Source: Lutispora thermophila DSM 19022
GTDB lineage: Bacteria; Bacillota; Clostridia; Lutisporales; Lutisporaceae
Assembly: GCF_900142105.1 (NCBI RefSeq)
Contig: NZ_FQZS01000017.1
Location: forward strand, 1 to 64,000
Length of the DNA: 64,000 bases
Direction of reading: 5' to 3'
The notes under the pieces are model-generated. The model did not search any database. It worked only from the letters and a program-made list of their open reading frames with translations, and was not told the DNA's origin. A program made the position numbers and the translations under genes. Shown piece after piece: positions 20,124 to 29,367 of this stretch. Numbering within the stretch: position 1 is the first letter of the stretch; every line of letters begins with the position of its first letter.

Positions 20124-20891
20124 ATGGTTGACAGCGATATAAAAGAAATGAGAAGATTAGTCATAAAAAGCTTTCATATTACTGAAGCCTCTTTTTCAGA
20201 TAAAACTGAGATTATGGGTCAGAGTCTTTATCTAAGAAAGAACATCGTTGATGATATTACAAAAGACGAACCGTTAATCCATAGTGTTAACATTGAAATA
20301 ATCAAGCCCAATGAGCATGACAGATGGGTGAATAGCATAATGGATATCATTCCAATATCTGCAAAGGTTCTTGGCAGATTAGGAGAGGGTATAACTCATA
20401 CTCTTACAGGAATATATGTTATGCTTACAGGAGTCGACACAGAGGGAGTTCAGGTAGCTGAATTTGGCTCTTCTGAGGGAATTCTTAAAGATAAGATTGT
20501 TCTGAACAGGCCTGGAACACCCGGCGAAAATGACATCATATTGCTCTGTGATGTTGTGCTGAAAGCCGGGGAAGGAAGCTTCAGAACTGGTCCAACTGCG
20601 GCTCATAGAGTATGTGACAAGATGGTACAGGAAATAAGAGATAAATTGAAGAAGTTAAACGGAAGATATTGTACCGAAAAGCATGAATTCTATGATGTTA
20701 TAAAGCCTAACCGAAAGAGAGTTGCAATAGTCAAGCAGGTTGCAGGCCAAGGGGCCATGTATGATACTCATTTATTTGCTAAAGAACCATCAGGTTTCGC
20801 TGGGGGACGATCTATAATCGATATGGGAAATGTTCCGATAATAGTAAGCCCCAATGAATATCGTGATGGTGCTATCAGAGCCATGCATTAG
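20124..20891 (+). CDS. prdD: PrdD, paralogue of the PrdA larger subunit
   Basis: 255 residues aligning by eye with PrdA residues ~185-433: shared EFGSSEGIL, NRPGTP/GRPGAP, VKQVAGQGAM/VKEIMGQGAM and MGNVPIIVSP/LGNVPVVFSP segments. It ends at RDGAIRAMH, exactly where PrdA reads LDGGIHALTC, so it stops just before the PrdA processing cysteine. The function in C. difficile-type clusters is not established; a role in assembly, maturation or regulation of the reductase is plausible. It begins 35 bp after prdB. Confidence 0.85.
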   Translation: MVDSDIKEMRRLVIKSFHITEASFSDKTEIMGQSLYLRKNIVDDITKDEPLIHSVNIEIIKPNEHDRWVNSIMDIIPISAKVLGRLGEGITHTLTGIYVMLTGVDTEGVQVAEFGSSEGILKDKIVLNRPGTPGENDIILLCDVVLKAGEGSFRTGPTAAHRVCDKMVQEIRDKLKKLNGRYCTEKHEFYDVIKPNRKRVAIVKQVAGQGAMYDTHLFAKEPSGFAGGRSIIDMGNVPIIVSPNEYRDGAIRAMH

Positions 20892-20906
20892 AAGGTGGTG
20901 TTATAA

Positions 20907-21380
20907 ATGGGAGTAGGACCTTCTACTAAAGAAACATCGTTACATCATTTCAGAGATCCCCTGCTTGATGTTGTATCAAAGGACAATGATGTAGATTTGG
21001 TTGGCATAGTGATAGTTGGGACACCGCAAAATAACGAAGATAAATATTTTGTGGGACAGAGAGTAGGAGCTTGGGCTGAAGCAATGAGGTTAGACGGAGT
21101 AATAATCTCAGTAGATGGCTGGGGCAATAGTCATGTTGACTATGCAAATACAATCGAAGAAATAGGAAAAAGAGGCATAGAAGTAGTAGGGTTAAGCTTT
21201 GTAGGGACTCAGGCCCAGTTTGTTGTTAAAAATAAATATATGGATACAATAGTAGATTTTAATAAATCTGCGGAAGGCATCGAAACAGAGACTGTAGGTG
21301 AGAATACAGTCACGGAATTAGATGCTAAAAAGGCTCTTGCAATGTTGAAACTGAAAATGAGAAAAAGAGCCGATAAATGA
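20907..21380 (+). CDS. prdE: PrdE, paralogue of the PrdA pyruvoyl subunit
   Basis: 157 residues matching PrdA after Cys434: HHFRDPLLDVV against RHYWREPLVLEAL, DLVGIVIVGTPQ against DLAAVVFVGSPQ, then GWGNSHVDYA against GFGNNHIDFA. It starts MGVGPSTKETS and has no cysteine at the pyruvoyl position, so it should not form that cofactor. It directly follows prdD, so the two genes together are a PrdA-like protein split at the natural cleavage point. Confidence 0.85.
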   Translation: MGVGPSTKETSLHHFRDPLLDVVSKDNDVDLVGIVIVGTPQNNEDKYFVGQRVGAWAEAMRLDGVIISVDGWGNSHVDYANTIEEIGKRGIEVVGLSFVGTQAQFVVKNKYMDTIVDFNKSAEGIETETVGENTVTELDAKKALAMLKLKMRKRADK

Positions 21381-21435
21381 AAAGCTATTTTGGAGCTTGC
21401 GTAGATAATAGAAATTTATAATATTGGATAAAAAA

Positions 21436-21488
21436 TGTGAAGGACATCATACAGAAATGGTTCTAACCACTATATGATGTTCTTCACA
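21436..21488 (+). terminator. Large hairpin after prdE
   Basis: TGTGAAGGACATCATA pairs with TATGATGTTCTTCACA around an inner AATGGTT/AACCACT stem. There is no T run after it, so it may act as an RNA-stability or partial-termination element rather than a full terminator. Remaining sequence to 21714 shows no gene. Confidence 0.55.
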
Positions 21489-21714
21489 GACACCAAATAA
21501 ATAAAAATAAAAATTGCCGCATTAATTATTATATCATAGAAAAGCATAAGAAATGGCATAAAGGACTACTAAATATGAGATTCATAATTTGCAGCAAAAA
21601 TATTGAGAATATTCTGTCATTATAAAACCTCGATATATCTACGTAGGTTCCATATAGCAATAAACATAGATGAACCAGAATGTAATGTTCACAAATAATT
21701 TAGGAGGTGGAAGC

Positions 21715-22722
21715 ATGAGATTTATCAAAAGCTTACATGCAGTTGATTCTCATACAATGGGGGAACCTACTAGGGTAGTCATTGGAGGAGTGCCTAAAAT
21801 ACCAGGTAATTCAATGAGTGAAAAGAAAGAGTATTTGGAAAAAAATATGGACAATATAAGAACCGCGATCATGCATGAACCTAGAGGACATAATGATATG
21901 TTTGGTTCTATTATAACTCAACCTGTAAATCCCGAAGCAGATCTTGGAATAATATTTATGGACGGTGGCGGATACCTAAACATGTGTGGACATGGATCAA
22001 TAGGTGCAGCTACTGTTGCAGTTGAGACAGGCATGGTGGAAGTCAAAGAGCCATATACTCAAATCAAATTAGAAGCTCCTGCCGGTCTTATAACAGCTAA
22101 TGTTAGGGTAGAAAACGGAAAAGCAAGAGAAGTATCAATAATCAATGTACCGGCGTTTTTATACAAGAAAGATGTACAAGTTGACTTACCAGATGTGGGA
22201 ACCGTTACGTTTGACATTTCCTTTGGAGGAAGTTTCTTTGCTATCATAAAAGCCACTGAACTCGGTGTTGAAATTGATCCCAAAAATGTAAACATATTGA
22301 CAGAAAGAGCAATGAAACTTTTAAACATTATAAACGATACAATAAAAGTTCAACATCCTACATTAAGTCATATAAAAACTGTTGATCTTGTAGAAGTATA
22401 TGGTCCTGCCAAGACTCCAGGGGCAACACTGCAAAATGTTGTTATATTTGGAGCAGGACAAGTTGATAGATCACCATGCGGAACAGGTACAAGCGCCAAA
22501 ATGGCAACATTATATGCTAAAGGTGAGTTAAAAATTAATGAACCTTTCATCTATGAGAGCATAATAGGAACAAGATTCAAAGGAAGAATACTTGAAGAAA
22601 CAAAAGTAGGAGACTTTCCTGCAGTAATACCTGAAATAACTGGAAGCGCTTATATCACAGGCTTTAACCACTTTGTTATAGATGAAGACGACCCAGTGAA
22701 ATATGGTTTCTTGTTAAAATAG
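21715..22722 (+). CDS. prdF: Proline racemase
   Basis: Converts L-proline to D-proline, the substrate of PrdA/PrdB, using two catalytic cysteines. Cys91 in MCGHGSIG and Cys255 in DRSPCGTGTSAK are both present, and 335 residues is the usual length. ATG 21715 has an ideal TAGGAGGTGG site; the longer frame from 21670 has none. Placed after prdE as in other prd clusters. Confidence 0.95.
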   Translation: MRFIKSLHAVDSHTMGEPTRVVIGGVPKIPGNSMSEKKEYLEKNMDNIRTAIMHEPRGHNDMFGSIITQPVNPEADLGIIFMDGGGYLNMCGHGSIGAATVAVETGMVEVKEPYTQIKLEAPAGLITANVRVENGKAREVSIINVPAFLYKKDVQVDLPDVGTVTFDISFGGSFFAIIKATELGVEIDPKNVNILTERAMKLLNIINDTIKVQHPTLSHIKTVDLVEVYGPAKTPGATLQNVVIFGAGQVDRSPCGTGTSAKMATLYAKGELKINEPFIYESIIGTRFKGRILEETKVGDFPAVIPEITGSAYITGFNHFVIDEDDPVKYGFLLK

Positions 22723-22774
22723 ACCAAGATGATTAAAGATGAAAGTACTCTAAATAAAATAGGGGGGTATATTA

Positions 22775-23656
22775 ATGGTAAAAATTTTATTGGGATTATT
22801 AGCAATTTTAACGTTGGCTTTCTTATATTTCTTCATAAAGGATTTTATGCAAAACAAAAATAATCTTTCAGAAACCGGTTGGCCTGGCTTATTGGGAGTT
22901 GGATTTATCACTAACTTTTTTGATACCTTGGGTATAGGAAGCTTTGCTCCTACAACTGCAATGTTCAAGTTTTTCAAAATGGTACCTGATAAGTTAATAC
23001 CAGGAACATTGAATGTAGGTGATACAGTTCCTGTTGTATTTGAAGCATTTTTGTTTATTGCTGCTATTGAAGTTGAACCAGTGACACTTTTCAGCATGTT
23101 GGCAGCAGCAGCTCTAGGCGCAACAATTGGTGCAGGTTTTGTTTCAAAACTTCCAGAAAAGAAGATACAAGCAGGTATGGGAGCTGCTCTTTTGATAGTT
23201 GCTTTCTTTATGTTAGCTGGTCAAGTGGGTTGGATGCCTGCTGGTGGTGAGGAAATTGGTTTAACAGGCGGAAAGCTTATATTTGGTATAGTAGCTAACT
23301 TTATTCTTGGCGCATTGATGACTATCGGTGTAGGATTGTATGCACCATGCATGGCTTTGGTATATGCTTTGGGTATGAGCCCAAGAGTTGCTTTCCCAAT
23401 AATGATGGGTTCATGTGCATTCTTAATGCCTGCTGCAGGTATGAGATTCGTAAAAGAAGGAGCTCATGATAGAAAAGGATCAATGGGTCTTACTATCGGT
23501 GGCGCAGCAGGTGTATTTGTAGCATATTATATTGTAAAATCATTGCCAATAAAGATTCTTACTTGGTTAGTTATATGCGTAATAGTATATACTAGCATCG
23601 TAATGCTAAAATCTGCACTTGCTAATGCTCAGGCTAAAACTGCTAAAGCAGAATAG
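22775..23656 (+). CDS. TSUP-family (TauE/SafE-like) membrane permease
   Basis: 293 residues with about eight hydrophobic helices in two similar halves, each opening with a conserved glycine-rich segment (GVGFITNFFDTLGIGSF; GLYAPCMALVYALGMSP), as in the sulfite exporter TauE/SafE superfamily. Members move small anions such as sulfite, sulfoacetate or other organic acids. Within the prd operon and before its terminator, it could export 5-aminovalerate or import a related compound; this is inference. AGGGGGG precedes ATG 22775. Confidence 0.8.
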   Translation: MVKILLGLLAILTLAFLYFFIKDFMQNKNNLSETGWPGLLGVGFITNFFDTLGIGSFAPTTAMFKFFKMVPDKLIPGTLNVGDTVPVVFEAFLFIAAIEVEPVTLFSMLAAAALGATIGAGFVSKLPEKKIQAGMGAALLIVAFFMLAGQVGWMPAGGEEIGLTGGKLIFGIVANFILGALMTIGVGLYAPCMALVYALGMSPRVAFPIMMGSCAFLMPAAGMRFVKEGAHDRKGSMGLTIGGAAGVFVAYYIVKSLPIKILTWLVICVIVYTSIVMLKSALANAQAKTAKAE

Positions 23657-23777
23657 AAGCAATGATCTAAAACATAAAATAACTAATTAGCAGAAGAAAG
23701 ATTGTAATGGCTGTAATTGTTGTTAATTTGTTAACATGATTAACAAGTTCATAAATTAGATTACTTGAAAAATTCAG

Positions 23778-23833
23778 TGGATTGACTAAGGGTATGGTAT
23801 ATGCCGTATCTTAAAGTCAATCCATTTTCTTTT
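23778..23833 (+). terminator. Terminator of the prd operon
   Basis: TGGATTGACT (23778-23787) pairs with AGTCAATCCA (23815-23824), with an inner stem and a following T-rich run. The remaining gap to 24009 has no visible gene. Confidence 0.85.
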
Positions 23834-24009
23834 GGCTCTTTTTTCAGACTTTATGTCAATTTTAATACAGACTTCTAGCCAGAATTGCAATAAAGCTGTC
23901 ATTAGTTTATAATGCTTTCAATGGTAACTGTTTCATAACTTATTTAAAACTCAGGCAATGTTATATGTCGTAAAGAATTTACAGAACTTGCTCAAAGGAG
24001 TGTATTGAT

Positions 24010-25293
24010 ATGCATGAAGCTTTTATGAAAAGACTTGAAGCAAAAATGGGTAAGGCAGGTCTTTTACCCATCAAGAAACAGGCAGAATTAAGCACGAGGA
24101 TACTGAGGCAAAGATTGGAAACAATACTTCCATGGGCAATGAGGAAATCAGGAATGGATTTTTGGATAGTAGCTTCCAGAGAAGGATGCAAGGATCCTAT
24201 GCTTAAAACATTATATCCCTGGGATATGTATGATGCAAGGCGCATCGGAATATTGGCTTTCCACTATGATAAAGAAAAAGATACAGTTCGCAAGATGGTA
24301 ATAGGTCCATTCTCACAGGAAATGGAAGGTATATACGAAAGGATTCAGGAACCGGGAGAAACCATATGGCAAACTATCGCTAGAATTGTCAAAGAAATCA
24401 ATCCTTCCAAAATTGCTATTAACAGAAACCATATCAATGGCTGTTGTGACGGCCTTTCCTCTACACTCTATGAGAATATAAAAGATGCTCTTGGAGAAAA
24501 TGCAGTAAAATTATGTGATGGTGAACCTCTTACTGTATACTGGCTCCAGAGGATTACACCGCTGGAATTAGAGATTATGAAAGCATTGGTTAATATAACA
24601 CACGATATTATAGACTATTCCTTCTCCAGGAAGTTTATTAAAGTAGGAGTCACAACTACCACTGATATTGAGTGGTTCATGCGCGATGTTATTAATCGCC
24701 TTGGTTATCTGTATTGGTTTGGACCTGATATTGATCTCCAGCGCAAGGGCAGTGATGTACCAAGGATGTTCAACGAAGTCATTCTTCCCGGAGACCTTAT
24801 TCATTGCGATGTAGGTATAAACGGTATTTATGTGCAGCTGCACACAGATGTTCAGAGAGTTGGGTACATACTTAAGGATGGTGAAAAAGAGGCTCCAAAA
24901 GAATTATCGGCACTATTTGCCAAGGGAAATAGACTTCAGGATATAGTAAGAGAAAATATTAGAGTTTGTACTACCGGTAACGATGTACTCCTTAAATCTA
25001 TAGAAACAGCTAAATCAGAGGGCATTAAACCCATGATATATACCCATCCTTTAGGAACCTTTGGACATGGGGTAGGGCCCATAATAGGTCTCTATGACAA
25101 TCAGTCATATATTCACGGCGCAGGAGAGCGAACCATTGAAGATAAGACATGCTATGCATTGGAGCTTAATGTTTCAGATAATATAAGAGTTTGGAATAAT
25201 CAACTTGTTTTTATGTATCTTGAGGAGGACATCATTAAAGATGGGGAAGTTTATTTCATAAACGGCAGACAGGAGAGATTGATTATTATATAG
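24010..25293 (+). CDS. M24-family metallopeptidase (Xaa-Pro peptidase/creatinase fold)
   Basis: 427 residues. The C-terminal pita-bread domain shows the expected metal ligands: Asp in HCDVG, Asp in HTDVQR, His in the HPLGTFGHGVGP segment, Glu in ALELN and Glu in the YLEED segment. The N-terminal ~170 residues form the creatinase N-like domain. Substrates are probably peptides or amides with proline in the second position. Next to the proline reductase cluster it may supply proline, which is inference. It has its own ribosome binding site (CAAAGGAG) and follows a terminator. Confidence 0.8.
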   Translation: MHEAFMKRLEAKMGKAGLLPIKKQAELSTRILRQRLETILPWAMRKSGMDFWIVASREGCKDPMLKTLYPWDMYDARRIGILAFHYDKEKDTVRKMVIGPFSQEMEGIYERIQEPGETIWQTIARIVKEINPSKIAINRNHINGCCDGLSSTLYENIKDALGENAVKLCDGEPLTVYWLQRITPLELEIMKALVNITHDIIDYSFSRKFIKVGVTTTTDIEWFMRDVINRLGYLYWFGPDIDLQRKGSDVPRMFNEVILPGDLIHCDVGINGIYVQLHTDVQRVGYILKDGEKEAPKELSALFAKGNRLQDIVRENIRVCTTGNDVLLKSIETAKSEGIKPMIYTHPLGTFGHGVGPIIGLYDNQSYIHGAGERTIEDKTCYALELNVSDNIRVWNNQLVFMYLEEDIIKDGEVYFINGRQERLIII

Positions 25294-25373
25294 ATGTTGC
25301 ACTATACGTGTAACACTTTATGATACTTCTGAATATAATGTAATGATGCTATATATTCAGGAGGGGTTAGGAT

Positions 25374-25907
25374 ATGGAAGGTAATGAAGCAAATAAACCG
25401 GAATATGAAGAAATTGACGAGAAAGCAATAAGCGAAGATGAGTTAGAGGTAAGCATACTAAAAAAGTTCAATGAGTTAGATACCATAAAGATTGAATCAG
25501 CCAATGACTGCTGCCATGATGGATATAAAAAAGTTGACTTTGACAGATGTGAAGACTTTAAGGAAATTTATATACCTATCGAAGAACTTAATTGCCAAAG
25601 CAGATTGTTAAGGATTGTAGTAAACTTGAAAAATGTTTGCAAAAATAGAATCCTTGGATTAAGTGTAGTACTGGTGAGATCTAAAAATAACATGATAATA
25701 AGCCAGAAAGGGAAAATTATATTTACCGGAACCTGCAGTACTGGACAGTGCAAGGAAATATCAAAAGAATTTTGCTTTACTCTTCCCGGAGATTTATGCG
25801 ACGACCCTTCATCAATAGATGTGAAAGTAATAGCAAATTATATTTATTCTAATTCCTTTGGGGCATTGACAGATGACAGCCAATTGACTAAGAATAATAC
25901 AGAATAA
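25374..25907 (+). CDS. Uncharacterised cysteine-rich acidic protein
   Basis: Not recognised. 177 residues: a very acidic N-terminal ~45 residues, then a beta-rich domain with ten cysteines including NDCCHDG, TCSTGQCKEISKEFC and GDLCDD. There is no signal peptide. The composition resembles clostridial proteins with cysteine-stabilised beta folds, sometimes spore-associated, but this is not evidence of function. CAGGAGGGG precedes ATG 25374, and a terminator follows directly. Confidence 0.55.
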   Translation: MEGNEANKPEYEEIDEKAISEDELEVSILKKFNELDTIKIESANDCCHDGYKKVDFDRCEDFKEIYIPIEELNCQSRLLRIVVNLKNVCKNRILGLSVVLVRSKNNMIISQKGKIIFTGTCSTGQCKEISKEFCFTLPGDLCDDPSSIDVKVIANYIYSNSFGALTDDSQLTKNNTE

Positions 25908-25911
25908 AAAT

Positions 25912-25941
25912 AATGGTGGTCGAAAGGGCCACTATTTTTTT
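25912..25941 (+). terminator. Terminator after the cysteine-rich gene
   Basis: AATGGTGGTC pairs with GGCCACTATT (wobble pairs included), GAAAG loop, then a T run. Confidence 0.75.
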
Positions 25942-25958
25942 ATAATACTTAGAATTTA

Positions 25959-25994
25959 TACTTTCCGTTAAATGCCTTTCCTATAAATATTATG
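25959..25994 (+). repeat. Dispersed short intergenic repeat, copy B
   Basis: About 35 bp here match 10377-10410 closely (shared blocks ACTTTCYGT and GCCTTTCYTATAWAT). A partial inverse copy, ATATAAGAAAGGCTTTTA, lies near 7813-7830. All are intergenic. Confidence 0.45.
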
Positions 25995-26094
25995 GAAATA
26001 ATGACTGAGAAAATACTTGCAAAAAGCTTTGGTGAATTATAGCATCAAATAAATGGAACAATATTATTGCTCATGGAAAAATAGGAGGGATAAC

Positions 26095-26859
26095 ATGAAG
26101 GAAACAATTGACAGAGGGACACTGAAAAGAACGATAGTTCTTGATGAAGAATATGAGATGCATTTTCTTGATGAATCTAATATTGATGAAATAGTTGATC
26201 TTCAAAATGAAGTAGCAAGTTGTTTAAAAAATCCTGAAACTTTTGCTATGGATTCCAGAGAATTTATTCTAAATGAAGTTTTACATAAGGACAAAGGAAG
26301 AGCCATAGGAGTATTTGCGCACAATAGATTAATAGCGTTCAGAACCGTTTCATTTCCTGGTATGAGTCAGTCTAATATGGGAAGAGAACTTGGACTTTCT
26401 GAAGGTGAGCTAGAGCATGTTGTACATTTGGAAGCAACTGTAGTACATCCTGAGTATAGGGGAAACAAGCTTCAGGCAAAGATGATGAAGCATACATTCA
26501 ATATAGTTTACAGAATGGGTTATTATCATGTACTTTGCACAGTCTCTCCCTTCAATTATCCAAGTCTGAAAAATGTGATAGATGGAGGACTGGTTATTAA
26601 GGCTCTGGGGCAAAGAGAAGGACCTTATAACGGTAAATGGCGTTTTTTGCTACATAGGGATTTAAGGTATACAGCCACTAAAGAATATAGATGCAGCATA
26701 GAGGTGGAAAATGAAAAGCTCCATAAGCAAAAAGAGATATTGAATAAAGGATACGAGGGATTCTTAATATCCAGAAGCAGATATATGAACGATGAATTTA
26801 TGATTCATTATGGAATACCATATGAAAACGATATGAAATGTGATAATAGGCTCAGCTGA
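26095..26859 (+). CDS. GNAT-family N-acetyltransferase
   Basis: 254 residues. The GNAT core has VHLEATVVHPEYRGNKLQAKMM, broken here at residue EATVVHPEYRGNKLQ, i.e. the acetyl-CoA-binding R/Q-x-x-G-x-G/A-like motif, preceded by the strand GVFAHNRLIAFRTV. The C-terminal ~70 residues are an extra segment. The acceptor is unknown. ATG 26095 follows TAGGAGGG; an in-frame upstream ATG at 26053 lacks a site. It stands alone between the repeat-containing gap and an aldo/keto reductase gene. Confidence 0.72.
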   Translation: MKETIDRGTLKRTIVLDEEYEMHFLDESNIDEIVDLQNEVASCLKNPETFAMDSREFILNEVLHKDKGRAIGVFAHNRLIAFRTVSFPGMSQSNMGRELGLSEGELEHVVHLEATVVHPEYRGNKLQAKMMKHTFNIVYRMGYYHVLCTVSPFNYPSLKNVIDGGLVIKALGQREGPYNGKWRFLLHRDLRYTATKEYRCSIEVENEKLHKQKEILNKGYEGFLISRSRYMNDEFMIHYGIPYENDMKCDNRLS

Positions 26860-27030
26860 CAGTCCAATATAGCATACCCAGATCCTATTCATGTGCTATA
26901 ATCAAGATAGATTTTCATGTAATTTTGGATCACTAAGGAAGTCTTTCTTGCAATTCATGAGACAATGTAAAACAACTAATTTGATTACTGATGATTTATA
27001 AAATAAAAATATGATCTGGAGGTTAGCATT

Positions 27031-27981
27031 GTGGATAGGATAATATTAGGAAATACAGGAATAGAAGTGACTAAATTGTGCTTTGGAGCGCTGCCACTAG
27101 GACCATTGCAGAAGAATATTTCCGTTGAAGAGGGAGGGGAAATAATAGCAAATGCTTTAAGAAGAGGCATTAACTTTATCGATACGGCTCAGATTTACCG
27201 TACTTATCCTCATATAAAGGCTGCCCTTGACAAAGTAGATTTTAGACCGGTAATTGCCACAAAATCAATGGCTGAAAGCTATGAAGACATGGAGAGAGCG
27301 ATACATGAAGCTTTAGAAGGATTGAGTCTGGATTATATTGACATATTCCATCTTCATGCTGCCAAAGCTGATACTGATATATTTGAAAAGCGGAAAGGTG
27401 CTTTTCAGTGTCTTTTGGACTATAAAAAGGAGGGAATCATTAAAGCTGTTGGTATATCTACACACAGTGTCGATGTTGTAGAGCTGGCTGCAAGAAGAGA
27501 GGATGTAGATGTAATCTTTCCTTTAATAAACAAAGCGGGAAGAGGAATAGTCAAAGGCACATTGGAGGATATGGAGAGGGCAATAGAGCTTTGCCATGAA
27601 AACAACAAAGGTGTATATCTTATGAAAGTTTTAGGCGGCGGAACCGTGATAGAAGATTATCAAAGCTGTATGGACTATGCTATGAACCTTAGTGGAGATA
27701 ACGCAATAGCCATAGGAATGGTCAGCAATGAGGAAGTAGACTATAATATCAGGTATTTTGACGGAGAAAGGGATTTAGAGGGTATAGTAAACATTAGAAG
27801 TAAAAAGGTTGTGAAAGTATCAGAAATATCATGCGTAGGTTGCGGTACATGTACAGATATATGCCATAGTGAGGCGATATCTATCAATGAAAAGCAGAAA
27901 GCGCTTATTGATACTTCAAAATGCATACAATGCGGTTATTGCATATCTGCTTGTCCCCAATTCAGTATAAGAATTGTTTAA
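27031..27981 (+). CDS. Aldo/keto reductase with C-terminal 2[4Fe-4S] ferredoxin domain
   Basis: 316 residues. The N-terminal TIM-barrel aldo/keto reductase (catalytic-type Asp/Tyr in FIDTAQIYRTY, and IFHLHAAK) is joined to a bacterial ferredoxin tail with CVGCGTCTDIC and CIQCGYCISACP. Such fusions are common in anaerobes and link carbonyl or redox chemistry to ferredoxin. The barrel is slightly short. GTG 27031 follows TCTGGAGGT. The substrate is unknown. Confidence 0.85.
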   Translation: MDRIILGNTGIEVTKLCFGALPLGPLQKNISVEEGGEIIANALRRGINFIDTAQIYRTYPHIKAALDKVDFRPVIATKSMAESYEDMERAIHEALEGLSLDYIDIFHLHAAKADTDIFEKRKGAFQCLLDYKKEGIIKAVGISTHSVDVVELAARREDVDVIFPLINKAGRGIVKGTLEDMERAIELCHENNKGVYLMKVLGGGTVIEDYQSCMDYAMNLSGDNAIAIGMVSNEEVDYNIRYFDGERDLEGIVNIRSKKVVKVSEISCVGCGTCTDICHSEAISINEKQKALIDTSKCIQCGYCISACPQFSIRIV

Positions 27982-28050
27982 TAAATGATTTTTGCCTCTT
28001 TTCAAGCGAACATATGTTTGGTATAATAAAAGAAAAGTGAAGGTGATAGC

Positions 28051-28269
28051 ATGATAGAACATATATTGAAGGCATCACTGGAAAGAGGCAGAGTCATAAC
28101 AATAATATATAACGGAGAATCGGGCATTAGTGGACGAAATATAAAGGTTCTTGAATTCAAGGGTGACAAAGTTAAGGCATACTGTTATCTGCGAAAACAG
28201 ATTAGGTATTTTAAGATTGAGAATATATTATCAGCGGAATATTGCTATTTTAAAAGAAAAGCAGTTTAA
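28051..28269 (+). CDS. Small WYL-like protein
   Basis: 72 residues resembling an isolated WYL-type SH3-like beta barrel: YCYLRKQIRYFKIENILSAE matches the family's pattern of L-R-x3-R-x-F-x-I-x-R-I. WYL domains bind ligands or nucleic acids, usually within larger transcription regulators; here no DNA-binding domain is fused. The start ATG 28051 has GAAGGTGAT. The gene stands alone and is followed by a terminator. Confidence 0.55.
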   Translation: MIEHILKASLERGRVITIIYNGESGISGRNIKVLEFKGDKVKAYCYLRKQIRYFKIENILSAEYCYFKRKAV

Positions 28270-28296
28270 GGGCAGCCGAAGGTTGCCTTTAAATTT
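28266..28296 (+). terminator. Terminator after the WYL-like gene
   Basis: AAGGGCAGCC-GAA-GGTTGCCTT hairpin, followed by AAATTTT. Confidence 0.7.
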
Positions 28297-28367
28297 TGCA
28301 TAATTTAGAGGATATTTTGGTAATTAAGAGAAATATAAATTATCAAAATGAAAAGGGGGATTAGGCC

Positions 28368-29354
28368 ATGATACTTGAAAATAAGATCAAATTAGCAAAT
28401 TTGCCTACAAAAATAGAAAAGCTAGATAAACTAAGCAAAGAGTTGGGCAAGAACATTTACATTAAGAGAGACGACCAAACCGGCACTGAGGTATCAGGCA
28501 ATAAAGTAAGGAAGCTGGAATTTTCGGTAAAGGAAGCATTGGATAATGATTGTGATTATCTTATAACCTGTGGAGGCATACAATCCAATCATGCAAGAGC
28601 TACCGCTGCAGTAGCTGCTAAATTGGGTATGGGATCATTTCTTGTTTTGAGAGGCAAAGAAGATAATGAGCTGGAAGGCAATTATTTTTTTGATAAGCTA
28701 CTGGGAGCACGTATTAAGTTCATAACACCGGAAGAATACAGCAATAATAGAGCCCAAATAATGGAAAATATTAAAAATGAGCTATCTAAAGAAGGACACA
28801 GGGCATATATAATACCGGAAGGAGCATCAAATGGTGTAGGATCTTTAGGCTATTACAATGCCATGCTGGAAATATTGGAACAGCAAAAACAAATGGGAAT
28901 AAAGTTTGATGCTATAGCATGTTCAGTAGGTTCTGGAGGTACATATTCCGGATTGTATTACGGAAATAAAGTTACAGGCAATGATGCAACAGTGTATGGA
29001 ATAAACATAACAGGAGATAGAGAATATTTCTTGGATGTAGTGGAGTCACTGCTTCATGAACTTATCAAATATACAGGACAGGAGATTTCTATAAATAGGG
29101 ACGCTATAGATATAGTCGATGGATATCCCGGATTGGGATATGCAATAAGCCGACCTGAAGAGATAGAGTTTATAAAGCATATAGCTCAATTGGAAGGAAT
29201 CATATTAGATCCTGTATATACAGGAAAAGCCATGTATGGATTGGTACAGGAGATAAAGAAAGGTACCTTTGATAGACATGATAACATATTATTCATTCAT
29301 ACCGGTGGAATTTTCGGTTGGAACACTGCCCAAAGATCCATGATAGAATTATAG
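28368..29354 (+). CDS. PLP-dependent D-cysteine desulfhydrase/ACC deaminase family protein
   Basis: 328 residues of the tryptophan-synthase-beta fold. The PLP lysine is probably Lys46 in SGNKVRKLEF. The substrate-loop CGGIQSNHARATAAVA and the phosphate-binding CSVGSGGTYSGL are clear. The family breaks down D-cysteine to pyruvate, sulfide and ammonia, or deaminates aminocyclopropane carboxylate. Anaerobic amino-acid fermenters often carry it for D-amino-acid use. AAGGGGG precedes ATG 28368. It runs 13 bp from the next gene and probably forms an operon with it. Confidence 0.85.
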   Translation: MILENKIKLANLPTKIEKLDKLSKELGKNIYIKRDDQTGTEVSGNKVRKLEFSVKEALDNDCDYLITCGGIQSNHARATAAVAAKLGMGSFLVLRGKEDNELEGNYFFDKLLGARIKFITPEEYSNNRAQIMENIKNELSKEGHRAYIIPEGASNGVGSLGYYNAMLEILEQQKQMGIKFDAIACSVGSGGTYSGLYYGNKVTGNDATVYGINITGDREYFLDVVESLLHELIKYTGQEISINRDAIDIVDGYPGLGYAISRPEEIEFIKHIAQLEGIILDPVYTGKAMYGLVQEIKKGTFDRHDNILFIHTGGIFGWNTAQRSMIEL

Positions 29355-29367
29355 AAGGTGTATATTA

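Noticed and set aside
21489-21714. Second sigma-54 promoter ahead of prdF
   Set aside because: TGGC occurs near 21555 but no GC follows at the right distance.
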